From: Burkholderiales bacterium
GTDB lineage: Bacteria; Pseudomonadota; Gammaproteobacteria; Burkholderiales; Burkholderiaceae_C
Length of the DNA stretch: 64,000 bases
Reading direction: 5' to 3'
Assembly (NCBI GenBank): GCA_016213325.1
Contig: JACRAY010000017.1
Coordinates: forward strand, 62,001-126,000
The position numbers and the translations under genes were made by a program. The notes beneath the pieces are model-generated. The model saw only the letters and a program-made list of their open reading frames with translations, was not told the origin of the DNA and searched no databases. This document shows positions 57,212-64,000 of this stretch, in pieces. Within the stretch, counting starts at the first letter, position 1; every line of letters begins with the position of its first letter.

Positions 57212-59233
57212 ATGAGCAACCCCCTCCTGGACTTCACCGACCTCCCCCTCTTCGAGCACATCCAGCCTGAGCACGTAGGCCCCGCCGTCGAGCAATTGCT
57301 CGCCGAGGCCGACCGGGCGCTCGAAACCGTCACCGCCCCCGACTTTCCCTCGCGCTGGGACGACATAGCCCGCGTGCTCGACGTCGCCACCGAACGGCTG
57401 GGGCGCGCCTGGGGCGTGGTCGGCCACCTGAACGCCGTCGCCGACACGCCGGAACTGCGCGCCGCCTACAACGCGGCCCTGCCCAAGGTCACGGACTTCT
57501 TCACCCGCCTCGGCAGCGACGAGCGCCTGTATGCCAAGTACAAGTCGATCACCCCGGAGTCGCTGCGCGAGGACCAGAAGCAGGCCCACAAGAACGCGGT
57601 GCGCAACTTCGTGCTGTCGGGCGCCGAACTGCAGGGTGACGCGAAAAAGCGTTTTGCCGAAATCCAGGAACGGTCGGCCGAACTGACCCAGAAGTTCAGC
57701 GAGAACGCACTGGACGCCACCGACACCTATGCCCACTACGCGACCGAAGACGAGCTGGCCGGCGTGCCCGACGACGTGGTGCAGGCAGCCCGTGCTGCAG
57801 CCGAGGCCGAAGGCAAGGCGGGCTACAAGGTCACGCTGAAGATGCCGAGCTACCTGCCCGTCATGCAGTTCGGCCACAACCGGCCGCTGCGCGAGCGGCT
57901 GTACCGCGCCTACGTCACGCGCGCCAGCGACCAGGGCGACCCGAAGTACGACAACAGCGCGATCATGCGCGAGATCCTCGCGCTGCGGCAGGAAGAGTCC
58001 CGCCTGCTCGGCTACCGCAACTTCGCCGAAGTCTCGCTGGTGCCCAAGATGGCGCAGTCGCCCGACGAAGTGATCAAGTTCCTGCGCGACCTCGCGCGGC
58101 GGGCCCGTCCCTACGCCGAGAAGGACCTGGCGGACATGCGCACCTTCGCCGGGGAAAGGATGGACATCGGCGACCCGCAGGCGTGGGACTGGCCGTACAT
58201 AGCCGAGAAGCTGAAGGAAGAGCGCTATGCCTTCAGCGAGCAGGAGGTCAAGCAGTACTTCACTGCGCCCAAGGTGCTGGCCGGCCTGTTCAAGATCATC
58301 GAGACCGTGTTCGAAGTGGCCATCCGGCGCGACTACGCGCCCGTGTGGAACCCTTCGGTGGAGTTCTACCGCATCGAGCGCGGCGGCCAGCTGGTCGGCC
58401 AGTTCTACCTGGACCCTGCCGCGCGCAACGGCAAGCGCGGCGGCGCCTGGATGGACGACGTGCGCGCCCGCTGGCTGCGTCCCGACGACGGCAGGCGGCA
58501 GATGCCGGTGGCCCACCTGGTGTGCAACTTCGCCGAGGGTGTCGACGGCAAGCCGCCGCTCTTGACCCACGACGACGTGATCACCCTGTTCCACGAGTCC
58601 GGCCACGGCCTGCACCACATGCTGACGCAGGTGGACGAGCGCGACGTCTCGGGCATCAGCGGCGTCGAGTGGGACGCCGTGGAGCTGCCCAGCCAGTTCA
58701 TGGAGAACTTCTGCTGGGAATGGGGCGTGCTGAAGCACATGACCGCCCACGTCGACACCGGCGAGCCGCTGCCGCGCGCGCTGTTCGACAAGATGCTGGC
58801 GGCCAGGAATTTCCAGAGCGGGCTGGGCACGCTGCGGCAGATCGAATTCGCCCTTTTCGACATGCTGTTGCATACACAAGACGATCCGCGCGCCGATTTC
58901 ATGCCTCTGCTGCAGGCCGTCCGCGACGAGGTGGCCGTCATCCAGCCGCCGGCCTTCAACCGCATGGCGCACACTTTCAGCCACATTTTTGCGGGCGGTT
59001 ACGCCGCCGGCTACTACAGCTACAAATGGGCCGAAGTCCTCAGTGCCGACGCGTATTCGGCGTTCGAGGAAACGGCCGGCAACGACGGCATGCCGAGCGT
59101 GGAAACGGGCCGCAAATACCGGCAGGCCATCCTGGAAACCGGCGGCAGCCGGCCCGCCATGGAGTCGTTCAAGGCCTTCCGCGGCCGCGAGCCGACGCTG
59201 GACGCCCTCTTGCGCCATCAGGGAATGGCATGA
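57212..59233 (+). CDS. prlC: Oligopeptidase A (M3 metallopeptidase)
   Basis: 673 aa. Zinc site HESGH (His461, Glu462, His465) in TLFHESGHGLHHML, with the downstream third-ligand region SGVEWDAVELPSQFMENF. It is a soluble thimet-type endopeptidase that degrades short peptides such as cleaved signal peptides; no signal peptide is seen. N-terminal FTDLPLFEHIQPEHVGPAVE matches E. coli PrlC/OpdA. It is 28 bases before the next gene. Confidence 0.95.
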   Translation: MSNPLLDFTDLPLFEHIQPEHVGPAVEQLLAEADRALETVTAPDFPSRWDDIARVLDVATERLGRAWGVVGHLNAVADTPELRAAYNAALPKVTDFFTRLGSDERLYAKYKSITPESLREDQKQAHKNAVRNFVLSGAELQGDAKKRFAEIQERSAELTQKFSENALDATDTYAHYATEDELAGVPDDVVQAARAAAEAEGKAGYKVTLKMPSYLPVMQFGHNRPLRERLYRAYVTRASDQGDPKYDNSAIMREILALRQEESRLLGYRNFAEVSLVPKMAQSPDEVIKFLRDLARRARPYAEKDLADMRTFAGERMDIGDPQAWDWPYIAEKLKEERYAFSEQEVKQYFTAPKVLAGLFKIIETVFEVAIRRDYAPVWNPSVEFYRIERGGQLVGQFYLDPAARNGKRGGAWMDDVRARWLRPDDGRRQMPVAHLVCNFAEGVDGKPPLLTHDDVITLFHESGHGLHHMLTQVDERDVSGISGVEWDAVELPSQFMENFCWEWGVLKHMTAHVDTGEPLPRALFDKMLAARNFQSGLGTLRQIEFALFDMLLHTQDDPRADFMPLLQAVRDEVAVIQPPAFNRMAHTFSHIFAGGYAAGYYSYKWAEVLSADAYSAFEETAGNDGMPSVETGRKYRQAILETGGSRPAMESFKAFRGREPTLDALLRHQGMA

Positions 59234-59261
59234 CAATAGCCGGATGATGGAGGTTCGCGCG

Positions 59262-59921
59262 ATGTCCCCCCTTGCCCGTCCCGCCCTGGCAGCGGCCCTC
59301 GTGGCCGTGCTGGCCGCCTGGGTTGCGCCCGCCGGCGCGCAGCAGATCTACCGTATCGTCGGCCCCGACGGCCGCGTGACCTTCAGCGACCGGCCGCCGC
59401 CGGACGCGGCAGGCCGCGCGACCATGGCGCCCGTGGTCACCTTGCAAGGCGGCGACGCCGCCAATGCGGCATTGCCTTTCGAGCTGCGCACGGCGACCAG
59501 CAAGTACCCGGTCACCCTGTACTCGCGGCCCGGCTGCAACCCCTGCGACGCCGGTCGGCGTTACCTGGTCGCCCGCGGCATCCCGTACGCCGAGCGCACC
59601 ATCACATCCAACGAAGACATCGAGGCCCTGCAGCGCCTGACGGGCACGCCCACCCTGCCCATGGTCACCATCGGCGTGCAGCAGTTGAAGGGCTTCTCCG
59701 AGGTCGAATGGGCCCAGTTCCTCGACGCAGCGGGCTACCCGCGCACGTCGATGCTGCCGGCCACCTACCGCCAGCCGCCCGCCGCGCCACTGGTGGCGGC
59801 CGCTTCGGCCGCCCCGCCGCCGGCCGCGCCCGGCGCGACAGCCACCGACACGCCTCCTGCCGCGCAAAGCCCTTCGCCCAGCGGCCAGGCGCCAGCCAAC
59901 CCGGCCGGCATCCAGTTCTGA
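59262..59921 (+). CDS. Secreted DUF4124-glutaredoxin fusion protein
   Basis: 219 aa. The start ATG at 59262 is supported by GGAGG 8 bases upstream; earlier ATGs at 59244 and 59247 lack one. A signal peptide (to about residue 27, APAGAQQ) precedes a DUF4124 segment (IYRIVGPDGRVTFSDRPPPD) and a glutaredoxin-like domain with CNPC (C92, C95) and GTPTLPMVTIG. The C-terminal 70 residues are Ala/Pro-rich. A periplasmic thiol-disulfide role is likely; partner is unknown. Confidence 0.85.
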   Translation: MSPLARPALAAALVAVLAAWVAPAGAQQIYRIVGPDGRVTFSDRPPPDAAGRATMAPVVTLQGGDAANAALPFELRTATSKYPVTLYSRPGCNPCDAGRRYLVARGIPYAERTITSNEDIEALQRLTGTPTLPMVTIGVQQLKGFSEVEWAQFLDAAGYPRTSMLPATYRQPPAAPLVAAASAAPPPAAPGATATDTPPAAQSPSPSGQAPANPAGIQF

Positions 59922-59945
59922 CGCCTGACCGACGCGCGGGTTCGC

Positions 59946-59974
59946 GTAGGCTGGGGTAACATCCCAGCGTTTTT
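59946..59974 (+). terminator. Terminator-like second copy of the GTAGGCTGGGGTAAC element
   Basis: GCTGGG-GTAACA-TCCCAGC forms a stem-loop followed by GTTTTTC, giving a classical intrinsic terminator after the glutaredoxin gene. The 23 bases from 59946 match 28262-28284 with one change (C to T in the stem). It sits 24 bases after that stop and just before the convergent rpiA stop at 59974. Confidence 0.65.
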
Positions 59975-60645
59975 CAGTATTCGATCGTCTTCACGCCGGA
60001 CAGCGTCCCCAGCAGGCACACCGAAGCCTTCTGGTGCGCGAACACGCCCACCGTCACCACCCCCGGCCACTGGTTGACTTCGCTCTCGAAAGCCAGCGGG
60101 TCCGCAATCTGCAGGCCCCGCACGTCCAGGATGTGCTGGCCGTTGTCGGTGACGAGCGGCACGCCGTCCTTCAGGCGCACCTGCGCCTGCCCGCCCTTCG
60201 CCTCGAACAGCGCCGCAATGCGCCGCGCGGCCATCGGGATCACCTCCACCGGCAGCGGGAACTTGCCGAGCACCGGCACCACCTTCGACTCGTCGGCGAT
60301 GCAGACGAAGCGGCGCGACAGCGCGGCCACGATCTTCTCGCGCGTGAGCGCCGCGCCGCCGCCCTTGACCATGTAGCCGCGCGGGTCGATCTCGTCGGCG
60401 CCGTCGATGTAGACAGACAGCTCGCCGACTTCGGTCGCATCGAACACCGGCACGCCGATCGCGCGCAGGCGCTCGGTCGATGCGTTCGAGCTGGACACGG
60501 CTCCCTTGATGCGGTCCTTCATCGACGCCAGCGCATCGATGAACTTGTTGACGGTGGAGCCGGTGCCCACGCCGACGATCTCGCCGGGCACCACGTAATG
60601 CAGCGCGGCCTGGCCGACCGCCGCCTTCAGTTCATCCTGTGTCAT
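59974..60645 (-). CDS. rpiA: Ribose-5-phosphate isomerase A
   Basis: 223 aa. Phosphate-binding [16 protein letters not shown], catalytic [22 protein letters not shown] and late motif [12 protein letters not shown]. It interconverts ribose 5-phosphate and ribulose 5-phosphate in the pentose phosphate pathway. The ATG at 60645 gives the normal N-terminus MTQDELK; a TTG 9 bases upstream is not needed. It is divergent from pyrD with a 34-base gap, so the promoters must overlap the coding ends. Confidence 0.96.
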   Translation of the reverse strand: MTQDELKAAVGQAALHYVVPGEIVGVGTGSTVNKFIDALASMKDRIKGAVSSSNASTERLRAIGVPVFDATEVGELSVYIDGADEIDPRGYMVKGGGAALTREKIVAALSRRFVCIADESKVVPVLGKFPLPVEVIPMAARRIAALFEAKGGQAQVRLKDGVPLVTDNGQHILDVRGLQIADPLAFESEVNQWPGVVTVGVFAHQKASVCLLGTLSGVKTIEY

Positions 60646-60679
60646 CTGAGACAATCCCTCGCTTGCCCCCGATTATCCA

Positions 60680-61732
60680 ATGTCGCTGTTGCCCTACTTG
60701 CTGGCCCGGCCCTTCCTGTTCGGGCTGGACCCGGAAACCGCCCACGAGGTGACGCTGCAGTCGCTGCAGCGCCTGCAGGGCACGCCGGCCCAATGGGCGT
60801 GGTGCAACCGTTTCGTCGAAGACCCGGTGCAGCTGGCGGGCCTGCAGTTTCCCAACCGCATCGGCCTGGCCGCAGGCCTCGACAAGAACGCACGCTGCAT
60901 CGACGCCTTCGGTGCCATGGGCTTCGGCTTCGTCGAAGTCGGCACCGTCACGCCCCAGCCGCAACCCGGCAACCCCAAGCCGCGCCTGTTCCGCCTGCCC
61001 GAAGCCCGGGCGCTCATCAACCGGCTGGGCTTCAACAACGACGGGCTCGAAGCGTTCATCGGCAACGTCAAGCGCTCGTCGTTCCGGAAGGACGGCCGCA
61101 TCCTCGGCCTGAATATCGGCAAGAACGCCGCCACGCCCATCGAGAAGGCCACCTGCGACTACGTGGTCTGCCTCGACGGCGTCTACCCGCACGCCGACTA
61201 CGTCACGGTCAACATCTCCAGCCCCAACACCGCCAACCTGCGCAGCCTGCAGGGTGACGAAGCGCTGGACGGCCTGCTCTCCGCCATCGCGCGGCAGCGC
61301 GCATCCCTGGCCGACCAGCATGGGCGGCGCGTGCCGCTCTTCGTGAAGATAGCGCCCGACCTCGACAAGGCGCAGGTCGCCTTCATCGCAGCGGCGCTGG
61401 TGCGGCATGGCATGGACGGCGTCGTCGCGACCAACACCACCACCAGCCGTGAGGCCGTGAAAGGCATGGCGCATGCCGAAGAAGCCGGCGGCCTGAGCGG
61501 CGCGCCGGTGCTGGCGGCCAGCAACCGCGTGATCGCGCAACTGCGCGACGAACTGGGGCCTTCTTTCCCCATCATCGGCGTGGGCGGCATCTTCAGTGCC
61601 GAGGACGCGCTGTCCAAGCTGCGCGCCGGCGCCGACGTGGTGCAGGTCTACACCGGCCTGATCTATCGCGGCCCTGCGCTGGTCGACGAAATCGCGCGCG
61701 CCTTCAAAGCCGCCAACTTGCAACCAGCTTGA
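60680..61732 (+). CDS. pyrD: Dihydroorotate dehydrogenase (quinone), class 2
   Basis: 350 aa. The N-terminal membrane-binding extension ([22 protein letters not shown]) is typical of class 2 enzymes. FMN-binding and catalytic segments are [22 protein letters not shown] and [17 protein letters not shown] (catalytic Ser). It oxidises dihydroorotate to orotate and reduces quinone in pyrimidine synthesis. Its 3' end overlaps the TonB receptor gene by 29 bases on the other strand. Confidence 0.96.
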   Translation: MSLLPYLLARPFLFGLDPETAHEVTLQSLQRLQGTPAQWAWCNRFVEDPVQLAGLQFPNRIGLAAGLDKNARCIDAFGAMGFGFVEVGTVTPQPQPGNPKPRLFRLPEARALINRLGFNNDGLEAFIGNVKRSSFRKDGRILGLNIGKNAATPIEKATCDYVVCLDGVYPHADYVTVNISSPNTANLRSLQGDEALDGLLSAIARQRASLADQHGRRVPLFVKIAPDLDKAQVAFIAAALVRHGMDGVVATNTTTSREAVKGMAHAEEAGGLSGAPVLAASNRVIAQLRDELGPSFPIIGVGGIFSAEDALSKLRAGADVVQVYTGLIYRGPALVDEIARAFKAANLQPA

Positions 61733-63698
61733 TAGTGGCCTGTCGTCCGGGCGCCGCCTCGAAGTAGCGGCTGTTGCCCTCGTTCACGATGACCGAGCCC
61801 GCATAACGGCGGTCGAGCAGGTTGTCGATGCGGGCCGAGGCTTCGATGGCCCACGTGCCGAAGTCCTGCTTCCACCCCGCATGCAGCGCGAGCGTCCACC
61901 AGGCAGCGGCTGCGTCGGAGTTCGTATCGTTGACGAACACGCGGCCCGAGCGCCGCCACTCGACGCCACCGCGCCAGCCCTGCGGCGGCAGCCAGCCGGC
62001 TTCAGCTGCCGTGAAGCTGCGCGCGATGCCCGGGATGCGCGCGCCGATGGCGTCGGCATAGCGCGCGTCGAGCCAGGTGTGCGCGAACGCGAGGCGCCAG
62101 CCGCCCATCGATGACAGCTGGCCCGCCAGCTCGAGGCCGCGCCGTTCGGTTGCCGCGGCGTTGCGGAACGTGCTGCGGCCCCCGGTGTTGGACTGCGTGA
62201 CGATCTCGTCCTTCGTGCGCGTGCTGAAGACGGCAACTGTGCCTTCGTGGCGCCAGTCGCCGGTTGCGGCCCGCGCCTTCGCCCCGAGTTCGAAGTTGCG
62301 GCTGCGCGAAGGCCGCAGGCCGAAGTTGAGTCCCGGCACGCCATCGGGCCGGTAGGCCAGCTCGTTGAAGGTCGGCGTCTCGAAGCCGCGGCCGGCCGCG
62401 CCGTACAAGTGGATCTGCGGCGACACGGCGTACATCGCCGAGGCCACCGGCAAGGTCGCGGCGTAGCGCACCGAGCCGCTGTCGTTGCCGTTCGCACCGG
62501 CGATGTACCGGTCGTCGGAGCTGAACCTGACACTGTTGCGCCGCACGCCAGCCGCCAGCGTCCACGCGGGCGCGGGTTTCCACTGCGCCTGCAGGTACGG
62601 GTCGAGGTTGCTCACTTCGTTGCGCTCGTCGCGCCGCAGCGCGCCCTGCACGCCCAGGGTCGGGCCGATGAAGTTCTGCCAGCCGCGGCGTGCCTCCTGC
62701 AGGTGGTCGTACGAGAGGCCGGCCACCAGCTCCAGTCGCTCCCGCTTCCAGCTCCAGCGCCAGTCAGTGCCGGCGTAACTGCGTTCGAGGTCGATGACGC
62801 CCCCGGGATGCAGAGGGTTCGCCTGCGGCCCGGGCGGGATGGACTGGAACTGGACGGTGGTGCGCTCGCCGCCGTACGCCATGACGCGCAGCTTGTGGCC
62901 GCCACCGAGCGCACGTTCGTGCACCAGCCCCAGCTGCGACTGCTGCACCGTCTTGCGCGTATTGAAGGCCGGCGCCACCGGGTCGACGCTGCGCGGGCTG
63001 GCGTCGAACTGCGTGCGCGTAAGGCCCAGCGGGTCGTCGGCCTTCACGTCGACTGTATTGGCCACGAGCATCCAGTCACCCCAGTCGAGGCGCACGTTGC
63101 CGACGTCACGCCGTGCAGCGCTGTGGTCGCGCCAGCCGTCGGTGCGAAAGTGATTGGCGCTCAGGTGCCAGCCGAGGCCGCCGCTCGCCCCGGCTGCCCG
63201 CAGGCCCGGGCGCATGAGGCCGTCGCTGCCGGATGCCATGCTGGCCGTCAGCACCGGCGCGCCTTCGCCTTTCTCGGTGAAGAGTTGGAGCACGCCCCCC
63301 GACGAATTGCCGTACAGCGCCGAGAACGGGCCGCGCAGGATTTCCACGCGTTGCGCGGATGACAGGTCGAAGTGCGACAACTGTCCCTGCCCGTCAGGCA
63401 TGGTGGCGGGGATGCCGTCCACATACAGCCTCACGCCACGCACGCCGAAAGTGGACCGCGCGCCGAAGCCGCGCACCGACAACTGCAGGTCCTGCGCGAA
63501 GTTCTGCCGGTCGCGCGCCGTCACGCCGGGCACCAGCGCGAGCGATTCGGACAGTTGCACCTCGGCCCGCGCGGCATCGCGCAAGCGCTGGCCTTGGATC
63601 ACGTCAACCGCGGCCGGCACGTCGAACGGGTTCGCCTCGGTGCGCGTGACGGTGATGGTCACGGGCGGCAGTTGTACCGGCGCAGGCCCAAGGTCCAC
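61704..63698 (-). CDS. TonB-dependent receptor, apparently lacking a signal peptide
   Basis: 664 aa from a GTG at 63698. A plug domain ([43 protein letters not shown]) is followed by a 22-stranded barrel ending in LVASWRL, with the TonB-receptor C-terminal hydrophobic pattern. It probably imports a metal chelate or vitamin. No signal peptide is found: only about ten residues lie between the upstream oxidoreductase stop and the mature-looking TonB-plug start, and no other frame supplies one. Either the N-terminus was lost or a longer start overlaps the upstream gene. Confidence 0.85.
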   Translation of the reverse strand: MDLGPAPVQLPPVTITVTRTEANPFDVPAAVDVIQGQRLRDAARAEVQLSESLALVPGVTARDRQNFAQDLQLSVRGFGARSTFGVRGVRLYVDGIPATMPDGQGQLSHFDLSSAQRVEILRGPFSALYGNSSGGVLQLFTEKGEGAPVLTASMASGSDGLMRPGLRAAGASGGLGWHLSANHFRTDGWRDHSAARRDVGNVRLDWGDWMLVANTVDVKADDPLGLTRTQFDASPRSVDPVAPAFNTRKTVQQSQLGLVHERALGGGHKLRVMAYGGERTTVQFQSIPPGPQANPLHPGGVIDLERSYAGTDWRWSWKRERLELVAGLSYDHLQEARRGWQNFIGPTLGVQGALRRDERNEVSNLDPYLQAQWKPAPAWTLAAGVRRNSVRFSSDDRYIAGANGNDSGSVRYAATLPVASAMYAVSPQIHLYGAAGRGFETPTFNELAYRPDGVPGLNFGLRPSRSRNFELGAKARAATGDWRHEGTVAVFSTRTKDEIVTQSNTGGRSTFRNAAATERRGLELAGQLSSMGGWRLAFAHTWLDARYADAIGARIPGIARSFTAAEAGWLPPQGWRGGVEWRRSGRVFVNDTNSDAAAAWWTLALHAGWKQDFGTWAIEASARIDNLLDRRYAGSVIVNEGNSRYFEAAPGRQATIKLVASWRL

Positions 63699-63699
63699 G

Positions 63700-64000
63700 T
63701 CAACGCTCCCCGACCAGCTCCACCACTTGCTCGGCGATGGCGAGTGCGCTCGTGAGGCCCGGCGACTCGATGCCGAACAGGTTGACGAGGCGCGGCACGC
63801 CGTGCAGCGCAGGGCCGTCGATCCGGAAGTCCGGCGCCGGCTCGCCCGGCCCGTAGATCTTGGGCCGCACGCCGCTGTAGCTGGGCGCCAGCACGCCGTC
63901 GGGCAGCGCGGGCCAGTAGCGCCGCACCTCCGCATAGAAACTGTCGGCGCGCTTCGGGTCCACCGAATAGTCGATCTCTTCGGGCGTGCGGGCGTCCAGC
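63700..64000 (-). CDS. FAD-dependent oxidoreductase, C-terminal part (runs off the window)
   Basis: The last 99 codons before a TGA at 63700. The segment [35 protein letters not shown] resembles the FAD-binding C-terminus of L-2-hydroxyglutarate oxidase/glycine-oxidase-type enzymes (quoted in two parts of one stretch). The rest of the gene, including the N-terminal GxGxxG, lies beyond position 64000. Exact substrate cannot be decided. Its stop is one base from the GTG start of the TonB receptor. Confidence 0.72.
   Translation of the reverse strand, partial: LDARTPEEIDYSVDPKRADSFYAEVRRYWPALPDGVLAPSYSGVRPKIYGPGEPAPDFRIDGPALHGVPRLVNLFGIESPGLTSALAIAEQVVELVGER

Noticed and set aside
55466..59236. 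Long minus-strand open frame opposite the FixJ-like, folD and prlC genes
   Set aside because: Antisense shadow; the plus-strand genes carry full catalytic motifs.

Overview
This window is a 64 kb piece of a high-GC (roughly 68-70 %) betaproteobacterial chromosome, almost certainly from Burkholderiales, family Comamonadaceae. Three things support this: the gene order hfq-hflX-hflK-hflC next to der-bamB-yfgM-hisS-ispG-rodZ-pilW-rlmN-ndk; short dispersed palindromes of a type I associate with that family; and an FG-GAP exoprotein whose C-terminal tail resembles proteins I associate with Ramlibacter or Variovorax. The genus is inference. I see no prophage, insertion sequence, rRNA, tRNA or CRISPR array. 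Coding density is very high, no gap exceeds 300 bases, and many neighbours overlap by 4 nt (ATGA or GTGA).

Layout. (1) 1-15484, minus strand: housekeeping genes for membrane proteostasis (hflC partial, hflK), ribosome rescue and maturation (hflX, der, rlmN, rluB, rluD), Hfq, outer-membrane assembly (bamB), isoprenoids (ispG), hisS, cell shape (rodZ-like), a type IV pilus lipoprotein (pilW), ndk and scpB. (2) 15499-23702: bamD followed by an FG-GAP exoprotein, then dinG and a YdcH-like protein on the minus strand, then a PP2C phosphatase, UDP-glucose dehydrogenase and a nucleotide-sugar epimerase. (3) 23705-31158, minus strand: a coiled-coil protein, zapE and the 2-oxoglutarate dehydrogenase set sucA-odhB-lpd. 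(4) 31318-35476, minus strand: a first soxYZ pair, prpE, a cysteine hydrolase and a degenerate GGDEF protein. (5) 35577-39689: a signalling cluster of a PAS histidine kinase, a divergent REC-kinase hybrid and a LuxR-type regulator. (6) 39693-41477: a sugar dehydrogenase-like protein and a divergent NlpC/P60 protein.

(7) 41547-46106, plus strand: a tightly overlapped set encoding a two-subunit molybdopterin hydroxylase (IorA/IorB type) fused in transcription order to soxX-soxY-soxZ-soxA. I consider this the most interesting unit here. (8) 46107-52881, minus strand: the pyruvate dehydrogenase operon aceE-aceF-[proteasome homologue BPH]-lpdA. (9) 53040-56191: a divergent FixL/FixJ-like two-component pair. 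(10) 56330-64000: folD, oligopeptidase A, a secreted DUF4124-glutaredoxin protein, rpiA, pyrD, a TonB-dependent receptor with no visible signal peptide, and the C-terminus of an FAD oxidoreductase.

The window also carries several small repeat families. Two long hairpins at 25411-25506 and 56211-56309 are built on 9-bp ACGCARARG-type units. Two copies of a GTAGGCTGGGGTAAC hairpin lie at 28231-28284 and 59946-59968. A CCCCCTCGGGGGGC element lies at 11821-11878. A C/G-rich palindrome is carried in frame inside the aceF linker at 49501-49521. Start codons were chosen by family length, Shine-Dalgarno match and overlap with neighbours, and alternatives are noted where they matter.
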